From: Falsiroseomonas frigidaquae | GTDB taxonomy: Bacteria > Pseudomonadota > Alphaproteobacteria > Acetobacterales > Acetobacteraceae | Length of the DNA stretch: 64,000 nt | Direction of reading: 5' to 3' | Assembly (NCBI RefSeq): GCF_012163145.1 | Contig: NZ_JAAVTX010000002.1 | Span: 806,001 to 870,000 of the forward strand | Shown here: positions 42,591-51,937 of the stretch, piece by piece | How positions within the stretch are numbered: the first letter of the stretch is position 1 | Layout of the letters: the number at the start of each line of letters is the position of its first letter | Position numbers and translations under genes: made by a program | The notes under the pieces: model-generated | Seen by the model: the letters and a program-made list of their open reading frames with translations, nothing else | What the model was told of the DNA's origin: nothing | Databases searched by the model: none

Positions 42591-43706
42591 TCAGCCCAGC
42601 GGCGGCATCGGGTCGCCGGTCTCGGCGCGCATCGCCATGCGCGCGATGGAGCCCCAGGCGCGGTCGTATTGCGGCGGGGTGCGGATCGCGTCCACCCGGC
42701 CCAGCGCCACGGCGGCGCGCATCGGCCAATAGGGGTCGCGCAGCGTGGCGCGGGCCAGCAGCACCAGGTCGGCGCGGCCCTCGGTGATGATCGCCTGCGC
42801 CTGCTCCGGCTCCGTGATCAGACCGACGGCGGCCACCAGCACGCCGGCACCCTGCTTCACCGCCTCCGCCCCCGGCACCTGGTAGCCCGGGCCGAGCACG
42901 ATCTTCTGGGCCGGATCGATGCCGCCGGAGGACACGTCGATCATGTCGATGCCGAGCGCGGACATGCGCTTCGCCAGCTCCACGCTCTCCGCCGTGCTCC
43001 AGCCGCCCTCGATCCAATCGGTGTGGGAGATCCGGAGCAGCAGCGGCACCTCCTCCCCCACCGCTTCGCGCACCGCCTTGGCGACGGCCAGCGGCAGCCG
43101 GGTGCGGCCCTCGAAATCGCCGCCCCAGCGGTCGTTGCGCTTGTTGGAGATCGGCGACATGAACTGGTGCAGCAGGTAGCCATGCGCGCCGTGCAGCTCG
43201 ATCACCTTGTAGCCGGCGGCAAGCGCGCGCCTGGCGGTGGCGGCGAAGGCGGCGGGCAGGTCCTCGATCTCGGCCTCGGTCATCGGGCGCGGCGCGGCGA
43301 AATGGCCCATCGGCAGGTTGCTGGAGGACACGATCTCCCAGCCCGGCTTGGCCGGCTCATCGACCCAGGCCGGCGCCCGGCTGGCCTTGCGGCCGGCATG
43401 GCCGATCTGGATCGCCGGCACCGCGCCGGCATGGGCGATGGCGGCGGCCAGGCGCGCATGGGCGGGGATCTGCGCATCCTCCCACAACCCGACATCGCCC
43501 GGCGTGATCCGGCCTTCCGGCAGCACCGCGGTGGCCTCGACCATCACCAGGCCGGCGCCGCCGAGGGCACGCTGCAGCAGATGCGCCATGTGCCAGTCGG
43601 TCGGGCGGCCATCATCGTCGCAGCAATACTGGCACATTGGCGAGATGCCGATGCGGTTGGCCAGCGTCACGCCACGGATGGTCAGCGGGGAGAACAGATC
43701 GGTCAT
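42591..43706 (-). CDS. Old yellow enzyme family NADH:flavin oxidoreductase (YqjM-like)
   Basis: A 371-residue FMN-dependent ene-reductase of the YqjM/thermophilic-like class. Markers: SPMCQYCCDDDGRPTDWH (the redox-tuning Cys), IQIGHAGRKAS, HGAHGYLLHQFMSP with SNKRNDRWGGDFEGR, and DLVLLARATLRDPYWP. It reduces activated C=C bonds using NADPH. Start at 43706 rather than an upstream frame to 43913. It is the last gene after the DUF2272 lipoprotein (17-bp gap). Confidence 0.9.
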   Translation of the reverse strand: MTDLFSPLTIRGVTLANRIGISPMCQYCCDDDGRPTDWHMAHLLQRALGGAGLVMVEATAVLPEGRITPGDVGLWEDAQIPAHARLAAAIAHAGAVPAIQIGHAGRKASRAPAWVDEPAKPGWEIVSSSNLPMGHFAAPRPMTEAEIEDLPAAFAATARRALAAGYKVIELHGAHGYLLHQFMSPISNKRNDRWGGDFEGRTRLPLAVAKAVREAVGEEVPLLLRISHTDWIEGGWSTAESVELAKRMSALGIDMIDVSSGGIDPAQKIVLGPGYQVPGAEAVKQGAGVLVAAVGLITEPEQAQAIITEGRADLVLLARATLRDPYWPMRAAVALGRVDAIRTPPQYDRAWGSIARMAMRAETGDPMPPLG

Positions 43707-43723
43707 GTCGGCGGAAATTCCGT

Positions 43724-44536
43724 TCAGGGTGCGAAAGGCGGCAGGCGGCCGAGGCGGCTTTCCATCACGAGCAGGATGGGCAGCCGGCCCGGCGGGGCCG
43801 GGGCCAGAAGCCCGGCGGCATCCGCCGGGTAGCGGGTGAGGGTCACGGTGTCGCCGACATTGCCGCCGACGACCTCCACGACACCGGGTGCCACGCCGGT
43901 GACAATGTCGCAATGCATCGGCCGCGGCACCCCGGCCTCCGCCCGCCGCTCCGACCAGTGGGCGAGGCGCGCGCGGCTGCGGTCGAAGCAGACCAGGTCG
44001 GCCGGACGCGGTGCGTATTCGCCCGGCGCATGCGGCCGAAACGGTGCGGTGGCCGGGAAGGCATCGGCATCGGCGATCAGCGCATCCAGGTACAGGGAAT
44101 GCGTGGCATTCGGCGGAAACTCCCGCGCATCCACCCCGGCGCCGCGGAACACCCAGGAGATGAACGCCGCCGACCAGGCCGGCTCCGACCAGAGCGAGGT
44201 GGTGGTCATGCCGGACAGGGATGCGGCGTAGATCGGCCGGTTGTCGCGGATCGCGCCCTCGTCATCCTCGACCGCGCGCCAATAGGCCAGCACGCGCGGG
44301 AAATTGGCCGGGCTGGATTCGGCCGGCGCGCTGTCCGCCGCATTGGTCCCGGGATCCGGCCAGGCATCCCGCACCACGCCGCCCCAGTCGCGCCATTCCC
44401 CCAGCGCCAGCCGCACCACCCGTTCCGCGGCGGCGGGCGGATAGACCAGCGGCGGCGAAGGCGGCGCCGGGCGCACCGGCGCGGCGCAGCCCGCCAGCGC
44501 CAGCAGCGCCACCAAGGCCAGCGATGCGAGCCTCAT
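43724..44536 (-). CDS. DUF2272-domain lipoprotein
   Basis: A 270-residue protein with lipobox MRLASLALVALLALAGC (acylated Cys17), so envelope-anchored. The DUF2272 domain (about 85-230) has SLWSEPAWSAAFISWVFRGAGV and LVCFDRSRARLAHWSERR, then CDIVTGVAPGVVEVVGGNVGDTVTLTRYP. DUF2272 resembles CHAP/NlpC-type amidase folds, but the conserved Cys/His arrangement was not verified, so a peptidoglycan role is only inference. Its ATG overlaps the preceding gene by 4 bp. Confidence 0.7.
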   Translation of the reverse strand: MRLASLALVALLALAGCAAPVRPAPPSPPLVYPPAAAERVVRLALGEWRDWGGVVRDAWPDPGTNAADSAPAESSPANFPRVLAYWRAVEDDEGAIRDNRPIYAASLSGMTTTSLWSEPAWSAAFISWVFRGAGVDAREFPPNATHSLYLDALIADADAFPATAPFRPHAPGEYAPRPADLVCFDRSRARLAHWSERRAEAGVPRPMHCDIVTGVAPGVVEVVGGNVGDTVTLTRYPADAAGLLAPAPPGRLPILLVMESRLGRLPPFAP

Positions 44537-46395
44537 GCCGAAACCGGCAGCCGCAGGATCGCGGCATCCGGCGCCATCAGCGCCAGCGCCGCCGCCGCCT
44601 GTGCCGCCGGATGGGTCGAGCCGCCGAGCGGGGAGGCCAGCACCTCCAGCGTCGTGCCACGCGGCCGCACCAGCGTGCGGAGCAGTGCCACCGCCTGGCG
44701 GTGCAGCGCCTGGGCCTGGGCGGCGGCCTCCGCCGGCAGCGCCCCCGGCCGCTGTTCCGCGACCAGCGCCAGGGTGCCGGCGGCGCGCGCCACCAGCCCG
44801 AGCGTCTCGGCATGGCCGCGCAACGGCCCGGGCGTGCCGCCCTGCAATGTCAGCCCTTCCACCACCACCAGCCGGCCGGCTTCCCGCAGTTCCGCCGGGC
44901 CGGGCTTCACCGCGGCCAGCGCCCGGCCGATCGGGCCATCGAGCGGCTGCGGAGGGTCCTGCGCCAGCACCCGCGCCAGGGCCAGCAGCGCCGTGGCATG
45001 GCCGGCGAGGTCGCCGGGGAAGGCGCCATCCTCCGCCTGCAGGGCGAGCAGCCGCTGCACCAGGGCCTCGACCGGCGCGGTGGCGCCGGAACGCCGCCGG
45101 GCTTCCGCCGCGACGATCGCCCAGGCCAGGTCCGGCACGCCGGGGCTGCCGGCCAGCAGCGCCGCCATCTGGCGGTCGAACCAGCCCTCCAGCACCGCCT
45201 TGCGCTCCGCCGGCAGGATCACCCGGTAGGCCTGGCGCGTGGCGAACAGAAGCTGCGTCGCCACCGCATTCAGCGCGGCGCCTTGCGGCGGCAGCGGGTC
45301 CAGGTCCAGCCCGGCGACCTGGTCGCCGCTGGCGACCATCACCCGCGCCGCATCCTCCGCCGTGGTGCCGGCGGCCAGCAGCCGGTCCTCCCGCAGCACC
45401 AGCGTCGCGCCGGGCGCCAGGGCGACCGGGCCGTGCCGCAGGATCAGCCAATGCAGCGCGGCGGGGCGCGCGGCGATCGCCTTGACGCTCATCACCCGCT
45501 CCGGCGCCTGGGGCCGGATGTGCAGCGTGGGCGTGCCTGCCGGCCAGCCAGCAAGGCCGATCGCCACATGCGGCACCGGCGTGGCCTCCGCCCACAGCGC
45601 CAGCCCGGCGGCCTGTGGCGCGGCGAAATCGCGCCAGCCTTGCTGGCCTGCCAGCCGGCCCTCCGCCATCTCCAGCCCCGCGGTGCCCAGTTGATCCAGC
45701 GCCGTGCTGACCCGCAGGCGGGACAGGCGCTGGCCGGCGGCGGCGGTGAAGGTCACGGTCAGCCGCAGAAGCGGCGATCCGGCGGTGATCTCGTATTCGT
45801 AGCGCAGCGTGCCGGCTTCCACCTGGCGCGGGCGCAGCCATCCGGCCTTGCCGCCGATGCGGCTTTCGTGGCTCAGCACGATGCCGCCGCTGCGCCGGGC
45901 GATGGCGCAGTCGCGGATGTTGTCCTCGACATCCACGCCGTTGCGGTAGCGGCCGAGGCGGAATTCCGCGAGGTTGCCGGTATGCAGCAGGGGCGCGCTG
46001 GCATCGCCGCGCAATTGCTGGCGCAGCAGCCCCGCCGAGAGATCGCCGGTGAAGCGGTGGAACGGCGTCAGGATCTCGAAGTCGCGCGGGTCGTCGCGCA
46101 GCAATTCGATTCCGCCCACGGCGGCGCGACGGCAGGGCACGGGTGCATCGGCCATGGCCATGACGAAATCCAGCACGCCATCGGCGAAGGCCGGGTCGGC
46201 GTCGCGGATGTCCGGCTGGGCCAGCAATTCAGCGGCCTGGGCGTTGGCCGGCATGGCGCAGAAGCCGCCATCCGCCGCGGCGCCTTCGGCCAGGGCCATC
46301 AGGCGACGGCCATCGACCGTCACCTCGCGCAGCAGGGTGCCGCGGAGATGGGCGATCAGCCGGTCGCGATCGGCAGCGTGCAGAAGGTTTCGCAT
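44533..46395 (-). CDS. Large unknown protein, possible alpha-toroid fold
   Basis: A 620-residue cytoplasmic protein, no signal peptide or membrane segment. Residues about 1-330 are mixed alpha/beta; they include HTGNLAEFRLGRYRNGVDVEDN and a beta-rich stretch near 190-300. From about 380 on it is helical repeats, including LLALQAEDGAFPGDLAGHATALLALARVL, reminiscent of alpha/alpha-toroid enzymes such as prenyltransferases or polysaccharide lyases, but no motif settles this. It overlaps the DUF2272 lipoprotein by 4 bp and lies 92 bp upstream of the nitronate monooxygenase end. Start at 46395 has no strong ribosome site. Confidence 0.55.
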   Translation of the reverse strand: MRNLLHAADRDRLIAHLRGTLLREVTVDGRRLMALAEGAAADGGFCAMPANAQAAELLAQPDIRDADPAFADGVLDFVMAMADAPVPCRRAAVGGIELLRDDPRDFEILTPFHRFTGDLSAGLLRQQLRGDASAPLLHTGNLAEFRLGRYRNGVDVEDNIRDCAIARRSGGIVLSHESRIGGKAGWLRPRQVEAGTLRYEYEITAGSPLLRLTVTFTAAAGQRLSRLRVSTALDQLGTAGLEMAEGRLAGQQGWRDFAAPQAAGLALWAEATPVPHVAIGLAGWPAGTPTLHIRPQAPERVMSVKAIAARPAALHWLILRHGPVALAPGATLVLREDRLLAAGTTAEDAARVMVASGDQVAGLDLDPLPPQGAALNAVATQLLFATRQAYRVILPAERKAVLEGWFDRQMAALLAGSPGVPDLAWAIVAAEARRRSGATAPVEALVQRLLALQAEDGAFPGDLAGHATALLALARVLAQDPPQPLDGPIGRALAAVKPGPAELREAGRLVVVEGLTLQGGTPGPLRGHAETLGLVARAAGTLALVAEQRPGALPAEAAAQAQALHRQAVALLRTLVRPRGTTLEVLASPLGGSTHPAAQAAAALALMAPDAAILRLPVSA

Positions 46396-46487
46396 GGCGT
46401 GCGGAAGTCTCCCCGAGACTTGCGGCAGGATACCGTCTTCGGGGCCGTTACGTGAAGGGCGCGCAAACCAGGCGCGCCCCAAAGGTC

Positions 46488-47888
46488 TCAGCGACCGGTC
46501 ATGATCCGCTCGACCAGCTGCTTCGCCGTCGGCACGAAGCCGTTCGAATAGAACGGGTCGCTGGCGAAGCGGTAGGCGTTGTGGCCGGCGAACATCAGGT
46601 TGCGGTCCAGCGCCCCATCATGCGCCACGTCCTGCAACGTCTTCTGGATGCAGAAGCTGCGCGGGTCCGCCTTCTTCCCGGTGGAGAAATCCGGCTCCGT
46701 CTGCGCCCAGTTCGAGAAGCGGCAATGGCTGAGGCAGCCCATGCAATCGATCTGGTCCTTGACGATCTCCCGCGAATTTTCCGGGGTCACGAAGATCAGA
46801 GTGTTGTCCGGCGTGCGCATCGCCTCGATGAAGCCCTCGGCCTCCCAGTGATGCACGCGGGCGCGGTCATGCGGCGTCAGGTAGACCAGCCGCTTGCGCG
46901 GGCCGACGCCGTATTCCGAGATATGGTCGCCCACCGGCTCCATCGTGTAGGCCACCTGCCGCTCGTTGCGGTCTTCCAGCTCGCGCAGGAATTCGTTGCG
47001 AATCGCGCTGGAATAGAAGCCGGTCGGCGAGAAGGGCTGCAGCGAGACATCGCCCGGCTGCAGCGTCAGCAGGCGCTGCTTCCAGGCCTCGCTGATCGGG
47101 CTTTCCTTGGTCAGCAACGGGCGGGTGCCGAACTGGAAGGCGATCGGGCCGAGGTCGGGATTGTCGATCCAGTCCTCCCACTCCTCCAGCCACCAGACGC
47201 CGCCGGCCATGATGATCGGCACGTCGCCCAGGCCGAATTCGCGCATCTGCTGGCGCAGCTTCAGCACGCGGGGGAAGGGGTCTTCCGGCCGCTTGGGATC
47301 CTCGGAATTGGACAGGCCGTTATGGCCGCCGGCCAGCCAGGGGTCCTCATAGACCACGCCGCCCAGCCATTCCCGGGTCTTCGAATAGGCGCGCTTCCAC
47401 AGCGCGGAGAAGGCGCGGGCGGAGGAGATGATGGGGTAGTAGTGCACCCCGTAGTCGCGGGCGATATCCGCCAGGCGATACGGCATGCCGGCGCCACAGG
47501 TGATGCCATGGATCAGGCCGCGGGCGCCTTCCAGCATGCCCCGGGCAACGCGCTCCGCCCCGCCCATCTCCCACAGGATGTTGGCGTGGATGCGGCCCTG
47601 GCCGTTGGAACGCTCATGCGCTTCCTTCGCCTGGGCGATGCCGCCGGCAATGCCGTAGGCGACCAGTTCCTCATGCCGTTCCCGGCGGGTGCGGCCGGAA
47701 TAGGTCTGGCGGATGAGGTTGCCATCCGCGTCGTAGCTGTCGGCGTTCACTGCGGAAAAGGTGCCGACGCCACCGCCGGAGGCCCAGCCGCCACAGGTCG
47801 CGCCGTTGGAGACGGCGACGCCCTTGCCGCCTTCCACCAGCGGAAGAACGTCCACGCCACCCATGCGGATCGGGTTGATGGCCTTCAA
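46488..47888 (-). CDS. Nitronate monooxygenase family flavoprotein
   Basis: A 466-residue FMN enzyme related to NpdA/2-nitropropane dioxygenases. Core stretches are LPLVEGGKGVAVSNGATCGGWASGGGVGTFSAVNAD, the phosphate-binding HGITCGAGMP, and VPIIMAGGVWW with FGTRPLL. It is longer than typical (about 350) owing to a C-terminal region holding a compact cysteine set, IDCMGCLSHCRF plus a Cys at about 425, which could bind a metal or cluster. Substrate and role are not predictable. Upstream is pnp; downstream the unknown 620-aa gene. Confidence 0.82.
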   Translation of the reverse strand: MKAINPIRMGGVDVLPLVEGGKGVAVSNGATCGGWASGGGVGTFSAVNADSYDADGNLIRQTYSGRTRRERHEELVAYGIAGGIAQAKEAHERSNGQGRIHANILWEMGGAERVARGMLEGARGLIHGITCGAGMPYRLADIARDYGVHYYPIISSARAFSALWKRAYSKTREWLGGVVYEDPWLAGGHNGLSNSEDPKRPEDPFPRVLKLRQQMREFGLGDVPIIMAGGVWWLEEWEDWIDNPDLGPIAFQFGTRPLLTKESPISEAWKQRLLTLQPGDVSLQPFSPTGFYSSAIRNEFLRELEDRNERQVAYTMEPVGDHISEYGVGPRKRLVYLTPHDRARVHHWEAEGFIEAMRTPDNTLIFVTPENSREIVKDQIDCMGCLSHCRFSNWAQTEPDFSTGKKADPRSFCIQKTLQDVAHDGALDRNLMFAGHNAYRFASDPFYSNGFVPTAKQLVERIMTGR

Positions 47889-47970
47889 GATGTCAGGCTC
47901 CGGGCAATTTTTGGGACCGTCGCGCGCGCGCCGATGACGTGCGCGTGACCGGGATATGGCGTTTCCATCG

Positions 47971-47995
47971 CCGCAGGGGGAGGCCCCCCCTGCGG
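47971..47995 (-). terminator. Hairpin between pnp and the nitronate monooxygenase gene
   Basis: ccgcaggggg (47971-47980) pairs with cccccctgcgg-type right arm (47986-47995) with a 5-nt loop. It follows the pnp stop by about 40 nt on the minus strand. No T-run follows, so it may act as a Rho-assisted end or an mRNA stabiliser. Confidence 0.5.
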
Positions 47996-48032
47996 ATTAC
48001 TTTGTGTCAGCCTTGCTCGCGGCGCGAGAAGA

Positions 48033-50279
48033 TCAACCCTCGTTGCTGCGCGGGCGGAAGCTGCGCTCGCCGTCACGCCGCGGCGGACGGTCGCCGCGCG
48101 GCGCGCGCTCGGCCCGCTCGCCACCGCCACCGCCACCCTCGCCATCCTCGCGCGGGCGGCGGGCGCCGACCTGCTCGGAGATGTCGGCGCCGGTCGTCTG
48201 GTCGACCACGCGCATGGAGAGCTTCACCTTGCCGCGGTCGTCGAAGCCGATGACCTTCACCTTCACCGCATCGCCGTCCTTGACCACGTCGGTGGTCTTC
48301 TGGACGCGCTCGTTCTGCAGTTCGGAGATGTGGACCAGGCCGTCCTTGGCGCCGAGGAAGTTCACGAAGGCGCCGAACTCGGCGGTCTTCACCACCTTGC
48401 CGTTGTAGATCTTGCCCACTTCCGGCTCGGCGACGATGCCCATGATCCGGTCGATGGCCTTCTGCGCGGCCTCCACCGTCGTCGCCGCCACCTTGATGGT
48501 GCCGTCGTCGTCGATGTCGATCTTGGTGCCGGTCTGCTCCGTGATCTCGCGGATCACCTTGCCGCCGGACCCGATCACATCACGGATCTTGTCCTTGTTG
48601 ATGTTGATCACGGTGATGCGCGGCGCGGTCGCGGCCACATCGCCGCGGGCGCCCGAAAGGCCCTTGGCCATCTCGCCCAGGATGTGCAGGCGGCCGTCCT
48701 TGGCCTGGCCGAGCGCGATCTTCATGATGTCGAAGGTGATGGACGTGATCTTGATGTCCATCTGGAGCGCGGTGATGCCGTTCTCCGAACCCGCCACCTT
48801 GAAGTCCATGTCGCCCAGGTGGTCTTCGTCACCCAGGATGTCGGACAGCACGGCGAAGCCGCGGTCTTCCTTGATCAGGCCCATGGCGATGCCGGCGCAG
48901 GGGCGCTTCAGCGGCGCACCCGCATCCATCAGCGCGAGCGAGGTGCCGCAAACGGTCGCCATCGAGGACGAACCGTTGGACTCCGTGATCTCGGACACCA
49001 CCCGCATCGTGTAGGGGAACTTGTCCTTCTCCGGCAGCAGCGGGTGCAGCGCGCGCCAGGCCAGCTTGCCGTGCCCGATCTCGCGACGGCCCGGGCTGCC
49101 CATCCGCCCGGTCTCGTTCACCGAGTAGGGAGGGAAGTTGTAGTGCAGCATGAAGTTCTCGCGGTACTCGCCCGCGAGCGCATCGATGATCTGCTCATCC
49201 TGCCCGGTGCCCAGCGTGGCGACGCATAGCGCCTGCGTCTCGCCGCGGGTGAACAGGGCGGAACCATGGGCGCGCGGCAGGATGCCGACCTCGGCCAGGA
49301 TCGGGCGGACCGTCTTGGTGTCGCGGCCGTCGATGCGCATGCCGGTGTCGAGGATGGCGTTGCGGACCACATCGGCCTCGAGCGCCTTCATCAGGCCCTT
49401 GGCCGCGCCGGCATCAAGGCCCTCGGCCTCCAGCGCCGCGATGACCTGCTTCTTCACCGCGCCGACCTGGGTCTGGCGGGCCAGCTTTTCCGTGGTCTTG
49501 TAGGCTTCGACCATCGGCGCGCGGCCGAGCTCGGAGATGCGGGCCTTCAGCGTCTTCACGCTGTCGGCTTCCTCGGGCAGCGCCCAAGGCTCCTTGGCGG
49601 CCACCTCGGCCAGCTCGATGATCCCCTGGATCACCGCCTGGAACGACTTGTGGCCGAATTCCACGGCGCCGAGCATGACGTCCTCGGACAGCTCCTGCGC
49701 TTCGGATTCCACCATCAGCACGCCCTCGGCGGTGCCGGCGACCATCAGGTCGAGCTGCGACTGCTGCAGCTGGGCGGCGGTCGGGTTCAGCACGTAGCCG
49801 CCATCGATATAGGCGACGCGGGCGCCCGCGACCGGGCCGAAGAAGGGAATGCCGGACAGCGTCAGCGCGGCGGAGCAGCCGACCAGCGCCACGACATCCG
49901 GGTTGTTCTCCAGGTCATGCGACAGCACGGTCGCGACCACCTGGACCTCGTTGCGGAATCCGTCCGGGAACAGCGGGCGCAGCGGGCGGTCGATGAGGCG
50001 GGAGACCAGGGTCTCGTTCTCGGAGGGACGGCCCTCGCGCTTGAAGAAGCCGCCCGGGATCTTGCCGGCCGCGAAGGCCTTTTCCTGGTAGTTCACCGTC
50101 AGCGGGAAGAAATCCTGGCCCGGCTTCACGGACCGCGCGCCGACCACGGTGCAGAGCACGATGGTGTCGCCCAGGCGGGCCAGCACGGCGCCATCTGCCT
50201 GGCGGGCGATCTTGCCCGTCTCCAGCGTCAGAAGCTGGCCGCCCCAGGAGATGTCCTTGCGGAAATACTTGTCGAACAT
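48033..50279 (-). CDS. pnp: Polyribonucleotide nucleotidyltransferase
   Basis: A 748-residue phosphorolytic 3'-5' exoribonuclease and degradosome component. Two RNase PH-like domains flank an alpha-helical domain; motifs include [16 protein letters not shown] and [16 protein letters not shown] domain ([20 protein letters not shown], about 560-620) and an S1 domain ([23 protein letters not shown]) follow. The tail is an extra Gly/Arg-rich extension ([25 protein letters not shown]) likely to bind RNA. ATG at 50279 has gaagga upstream. Contrary to the usual order, rpsO is not upstream. Confidence 0.98.
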   Translation of the reverse strand: MFDKYFRKDISWGGQLLTLETGKIARQADGAVLARLGDTIVLCTVVGARSVKPGQDFFPLTVNYQEKAFAAGKIPGGFFKREGRPSENETLVSRLIDRPLRPLFPDGFRNEVQVVATVLSHDLENNPDVVALVGCSAALTLSGIPFFGPVAGARVAYIDGGYVLNPTAAQLQQSQLDLMVAGTAEGVLMVESEAQELSEDVMLGAVEFGHKSFQAVIQGIIELAEVAAKEPWALPEEADSVKTLKARISELGRAPMVEAYKTTEKLARQTQVGAVKKQVIAALEAEGLDAGAAKGLMKALEADVVRNAILDTGMRIDGRDTKTVRPILAEVGILPRAHGSALFTRGETQALCVATLGTGQDEQIIDALAGEYRENFMLHYNFPPYSVNETGRMGSPGRREIGHGKLAWRALHPLLPEKDKFPYTMRVVSEITESNGSSSMATVCGTSLALMDAGAPLKRPCAGIAMGLIKEDRGFAVLSDILGDEDHLGDMDFKVAGSENGITALQMDIKITSITFDIMKIALGQAKDGRLHILGEMAKGLSGARGDVAATAPRITVININKDKIRDVIGSGGKVIREITEQTGTKIDIDDDGTIKVAATTVEAAQKAIDRIMGIVAEPEVGKIYNGKVVKTAEFGAFVNFLGAKDGLVHISELQNERVQKTTDVVKDGDAVKVKVIGFDDRGKVKLSMRVVDQTTGADISEQVGARRPREDGEGGGGGGERAERAPRGDRPPRRDGERSFRPRSNEG

Positions 50280-50676
50280 GGATCGTCCTTCTTGGACCCG
50301 CCGGATGCGGGGCCACAGCGAAAGGCCACCCGCGCGCGGCGCGCACGGGCGGTCGGAACGCGACGAAGGCGGAAACCAGGGGACTGATCGAATGGCCGAG
50401 CCCTGGAGATGCGCGGCGACTCGGGCGGCATGGGTCCCACCGCGACCTGTCCCCCGTAGGGTACGACGCGATGGGGACGGCATAGGTAGGGCCGCCCATG
50501 TGGCCGGAGGCGCCGTCATCGCCCCATCCGGGCGCGGCTGGTCCGCAAGGCTTCCGCTGCCATCGCAGCGAAGGTCTTTCCCGGCAGGACCCGATCAGGC
50601 CAGCACCAGGGTAAACCCGGGCGGCCCTATGGCATGGCAGGCGGTGAAAGACCAGCAGAAACAGGTAAACCCTGGA
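50280..50676. other. 397-bp leader/intergenic region of pnp
   Basis: No gene seen; rpsO is absent. Hairpins: 50329-50349 (cccgcgcgc / gcgcgcacggg with one mismatch), 50449-50478 (gtcccc / ggggac), and 50551-50573 (cttcgctgc / gcagcgaag with one bulge). The first two lie within the pnp leader and could be processing or autoregulatory structures as known for E. coli pnp. The last may end the lolA transcript. Confidence 0.4.
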
Positions 50677-51309
50677 TCAGCGGCGCGCCGCCTCCGCCTC
50701 CAGGAAGCGCGGGTCGTTGAAGTCGAACAGGCGGTTCTCCAGCGCGATGCCGGTTTCCACCTCGTACAGCGTCACCCGCGTCTCCCGCCCCTGGGCGTCC
50801 AGCACGGTCCATTGCCGCAATTCCATCGGCTGTTCGGCGAAGGCCAGCGTCAGCAACCCCTCCGCCCGCGCCCCCGTGCGGTACAGCCCGATACGCAGGA
50901 AGCCACCGGTGCGGTCGGTACCAACCACGGTGATGTCGCCGGCAAGCCGGATCTCCGGCGTCAGCAGCAGGCCGAGCGGGGTGGAGGAAGCCGGCACCGC
51001 GGTGGGCTGGCGCAATTCCCGGTCATACATCAGCACCTGGCCGCCGGAGGCCACCAGCAGCAGCGGCTCCGGCGGGTCGTAGTCGAAGCGCATCCGGCCG
51101 GGGCGGCTGATCAGCGCCGTGCCCTGGGCGGAGGCGCCGTTCTGCGCCACCTGCAGGAAGCGCGCCCGCAGCGTCCGCAGGGTGTTGAGATAGGCCTCGA
51201 CCCGCGCCACCGCCGTACGGTCGATGGATTGCGCCCGCGCGGTGCCGGCGGCGGCAGGGACCAGGAAGGGCGCGGCAAGGCCGGCCGCGAGGATCAGGCG
51301 ACGTTTCAT
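50677..51309 (-). CDS. lolA: Outer-membrane lipoprotein carrier protein LolA
   Basis: A 210-residue periplasmic chaperone that ferries lipoproteins from LolCDE to LolB or the outer membrane. Signal MKRRLILAAGLAAPFLVPAAAGTARAQ. The LolA fold is supported by VEAYLNTLRTLRARFLQVAQNGASAQGTALISRPGRMRFDYDPPEPLLLVASGGQVLMYD and by the strand pair near LRQWTVLDAQGRETRVTLYEVETG. In the usual genomic layout it lies near ftsK; here it stands alone. Complete. Confidence 0.9.
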   Translation of the reverse strand: MKRRLILAAGLAAPFLVPAAAGTARAQSIDRTAVARVEAYLNTLRTLRARFLQVAQNGASAQGTALISRPGRMRFDYDPPEPLLLVASGGQVLMYDRELRQPTAVPASSTPLGLLLTPEIRLAGDITVVGTDRTGGFLRIGLYRTGARAEGLLTLAFAEQPMELRQWTVLDAQGRETRVTLYEVETGIALENRLFDFNDPRFLEAEAARR

Positions 51310-51470
51310 GTCGCATCAGATGGCCCGTCGCGGCGGGTGCGGAAAGGGGCCATGGAATTAACCCCGTCTCAATCCCCGGTGCGCTTAATGGGGACAGAGC
51401 CAGTGGCCAGGAACGCCACCCTCCGCCCCAGAACGGGCCAGCGGCTTCCCGAACCCAGCGGAGCCTTCCC

Positions 51471-51794
51471 ATGCCCTTCGATTTCGCCGCACCCGCCGAC
51501 CTGTCCAGCTTCCCCCCCGATGCCCGGCACATGGATGTCCGGCACATGGATGTCCGCCCCGTGGATGCCGGCACCATCCTTGGCGTGCCGCGGCATGAAC
51601 TGGTCGCGCATGCGCTGGGCCAGATCGCCCCGTCCCTGCGCAACGCGGTTGCCGAGATCGAGGTGAGCGGCGGTGGCCAGTTCGTCCATATGGGCATGGT
51701 GTTCGACCAGGTCGCCTGGCGCGCCGCCTGGCGCCGCCCCGGCCTGCCGGTGGCCAGCGGCAGCTTCCCGGTGTGGAACGGCAGCCCGGTTTGA
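51471..51794 (+). CDS. Hypothetical protein with a 15-bp repeat
   Basis: A 107-residue cytoplasmic protein. The first third is low-complexity and repeat-expanded (DARHMDVRHMDVRPVDAG); the rest (GVPRHELVAHALGQIAPSLRNAVAEIEVSGGGQFVHMGMVFDQVAWRAAWRR) looks like a normal mixed fold. No family recognised. The stop codon lies within a 14-bp tandem array (51785-51840). No clear ribosome site was seen at 51471. Confidence 0.5.
   Translation: MPFDFAAPADLSSFPPDARHMDVRHMDVRPVDAGTILGVPRHELVAHALGQIAPSLRNAVAEIEVSGGGQFVHMGMVFDQVAWRAAWRRPGLPVASGSFPVWNGSPV
51524..51553. repeat. 15-bp tandem repeat in a coding region
   Basis: ccggcacatggatgt is duplicated exactly (51524-51538, 51539-51553), adding an RHMDV unit to the protein without changing frame. 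Confidence 0.8.
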
Positions 51795-51840
51795 ACAGCC
51801 CGGCTTGAGCAGCTCGGCTTGAGCAGACCGGCTTGAGCAG
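51785..51840. repeat. 14-bp tandem repeat, four copies, over a stop codon
   Basis: Units of cccggtttgaacag / cccggcttgagcag / ctcggcttgagcag / accggcttgagcag (51785-51798, 51799-51812, 51813-51826, 51827-51840). Each contains TGA. The first copy supplies the end of the 51471-51794 gene. Being 14 bp, copy changes upstream of the stop would shift the frame, but downstream they are silent. Confidence 0.85.
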
Positions 51841-51937
51841 ACCGGGCCCAATTTTCTCGCGTATGGGCAGGACGACCCGACTGGCCCTACCCTCCGCCGC
51901 AGTATCCGCGCGCACCAGGCGGGGCAGGAGAGCCAGG

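Noticed and set aside
44533..46395. Calling the 620-aa protein a prenyltransferase or heparinase
   Set aside because: The helical-repeat impression is not backed by catalytic motifs.
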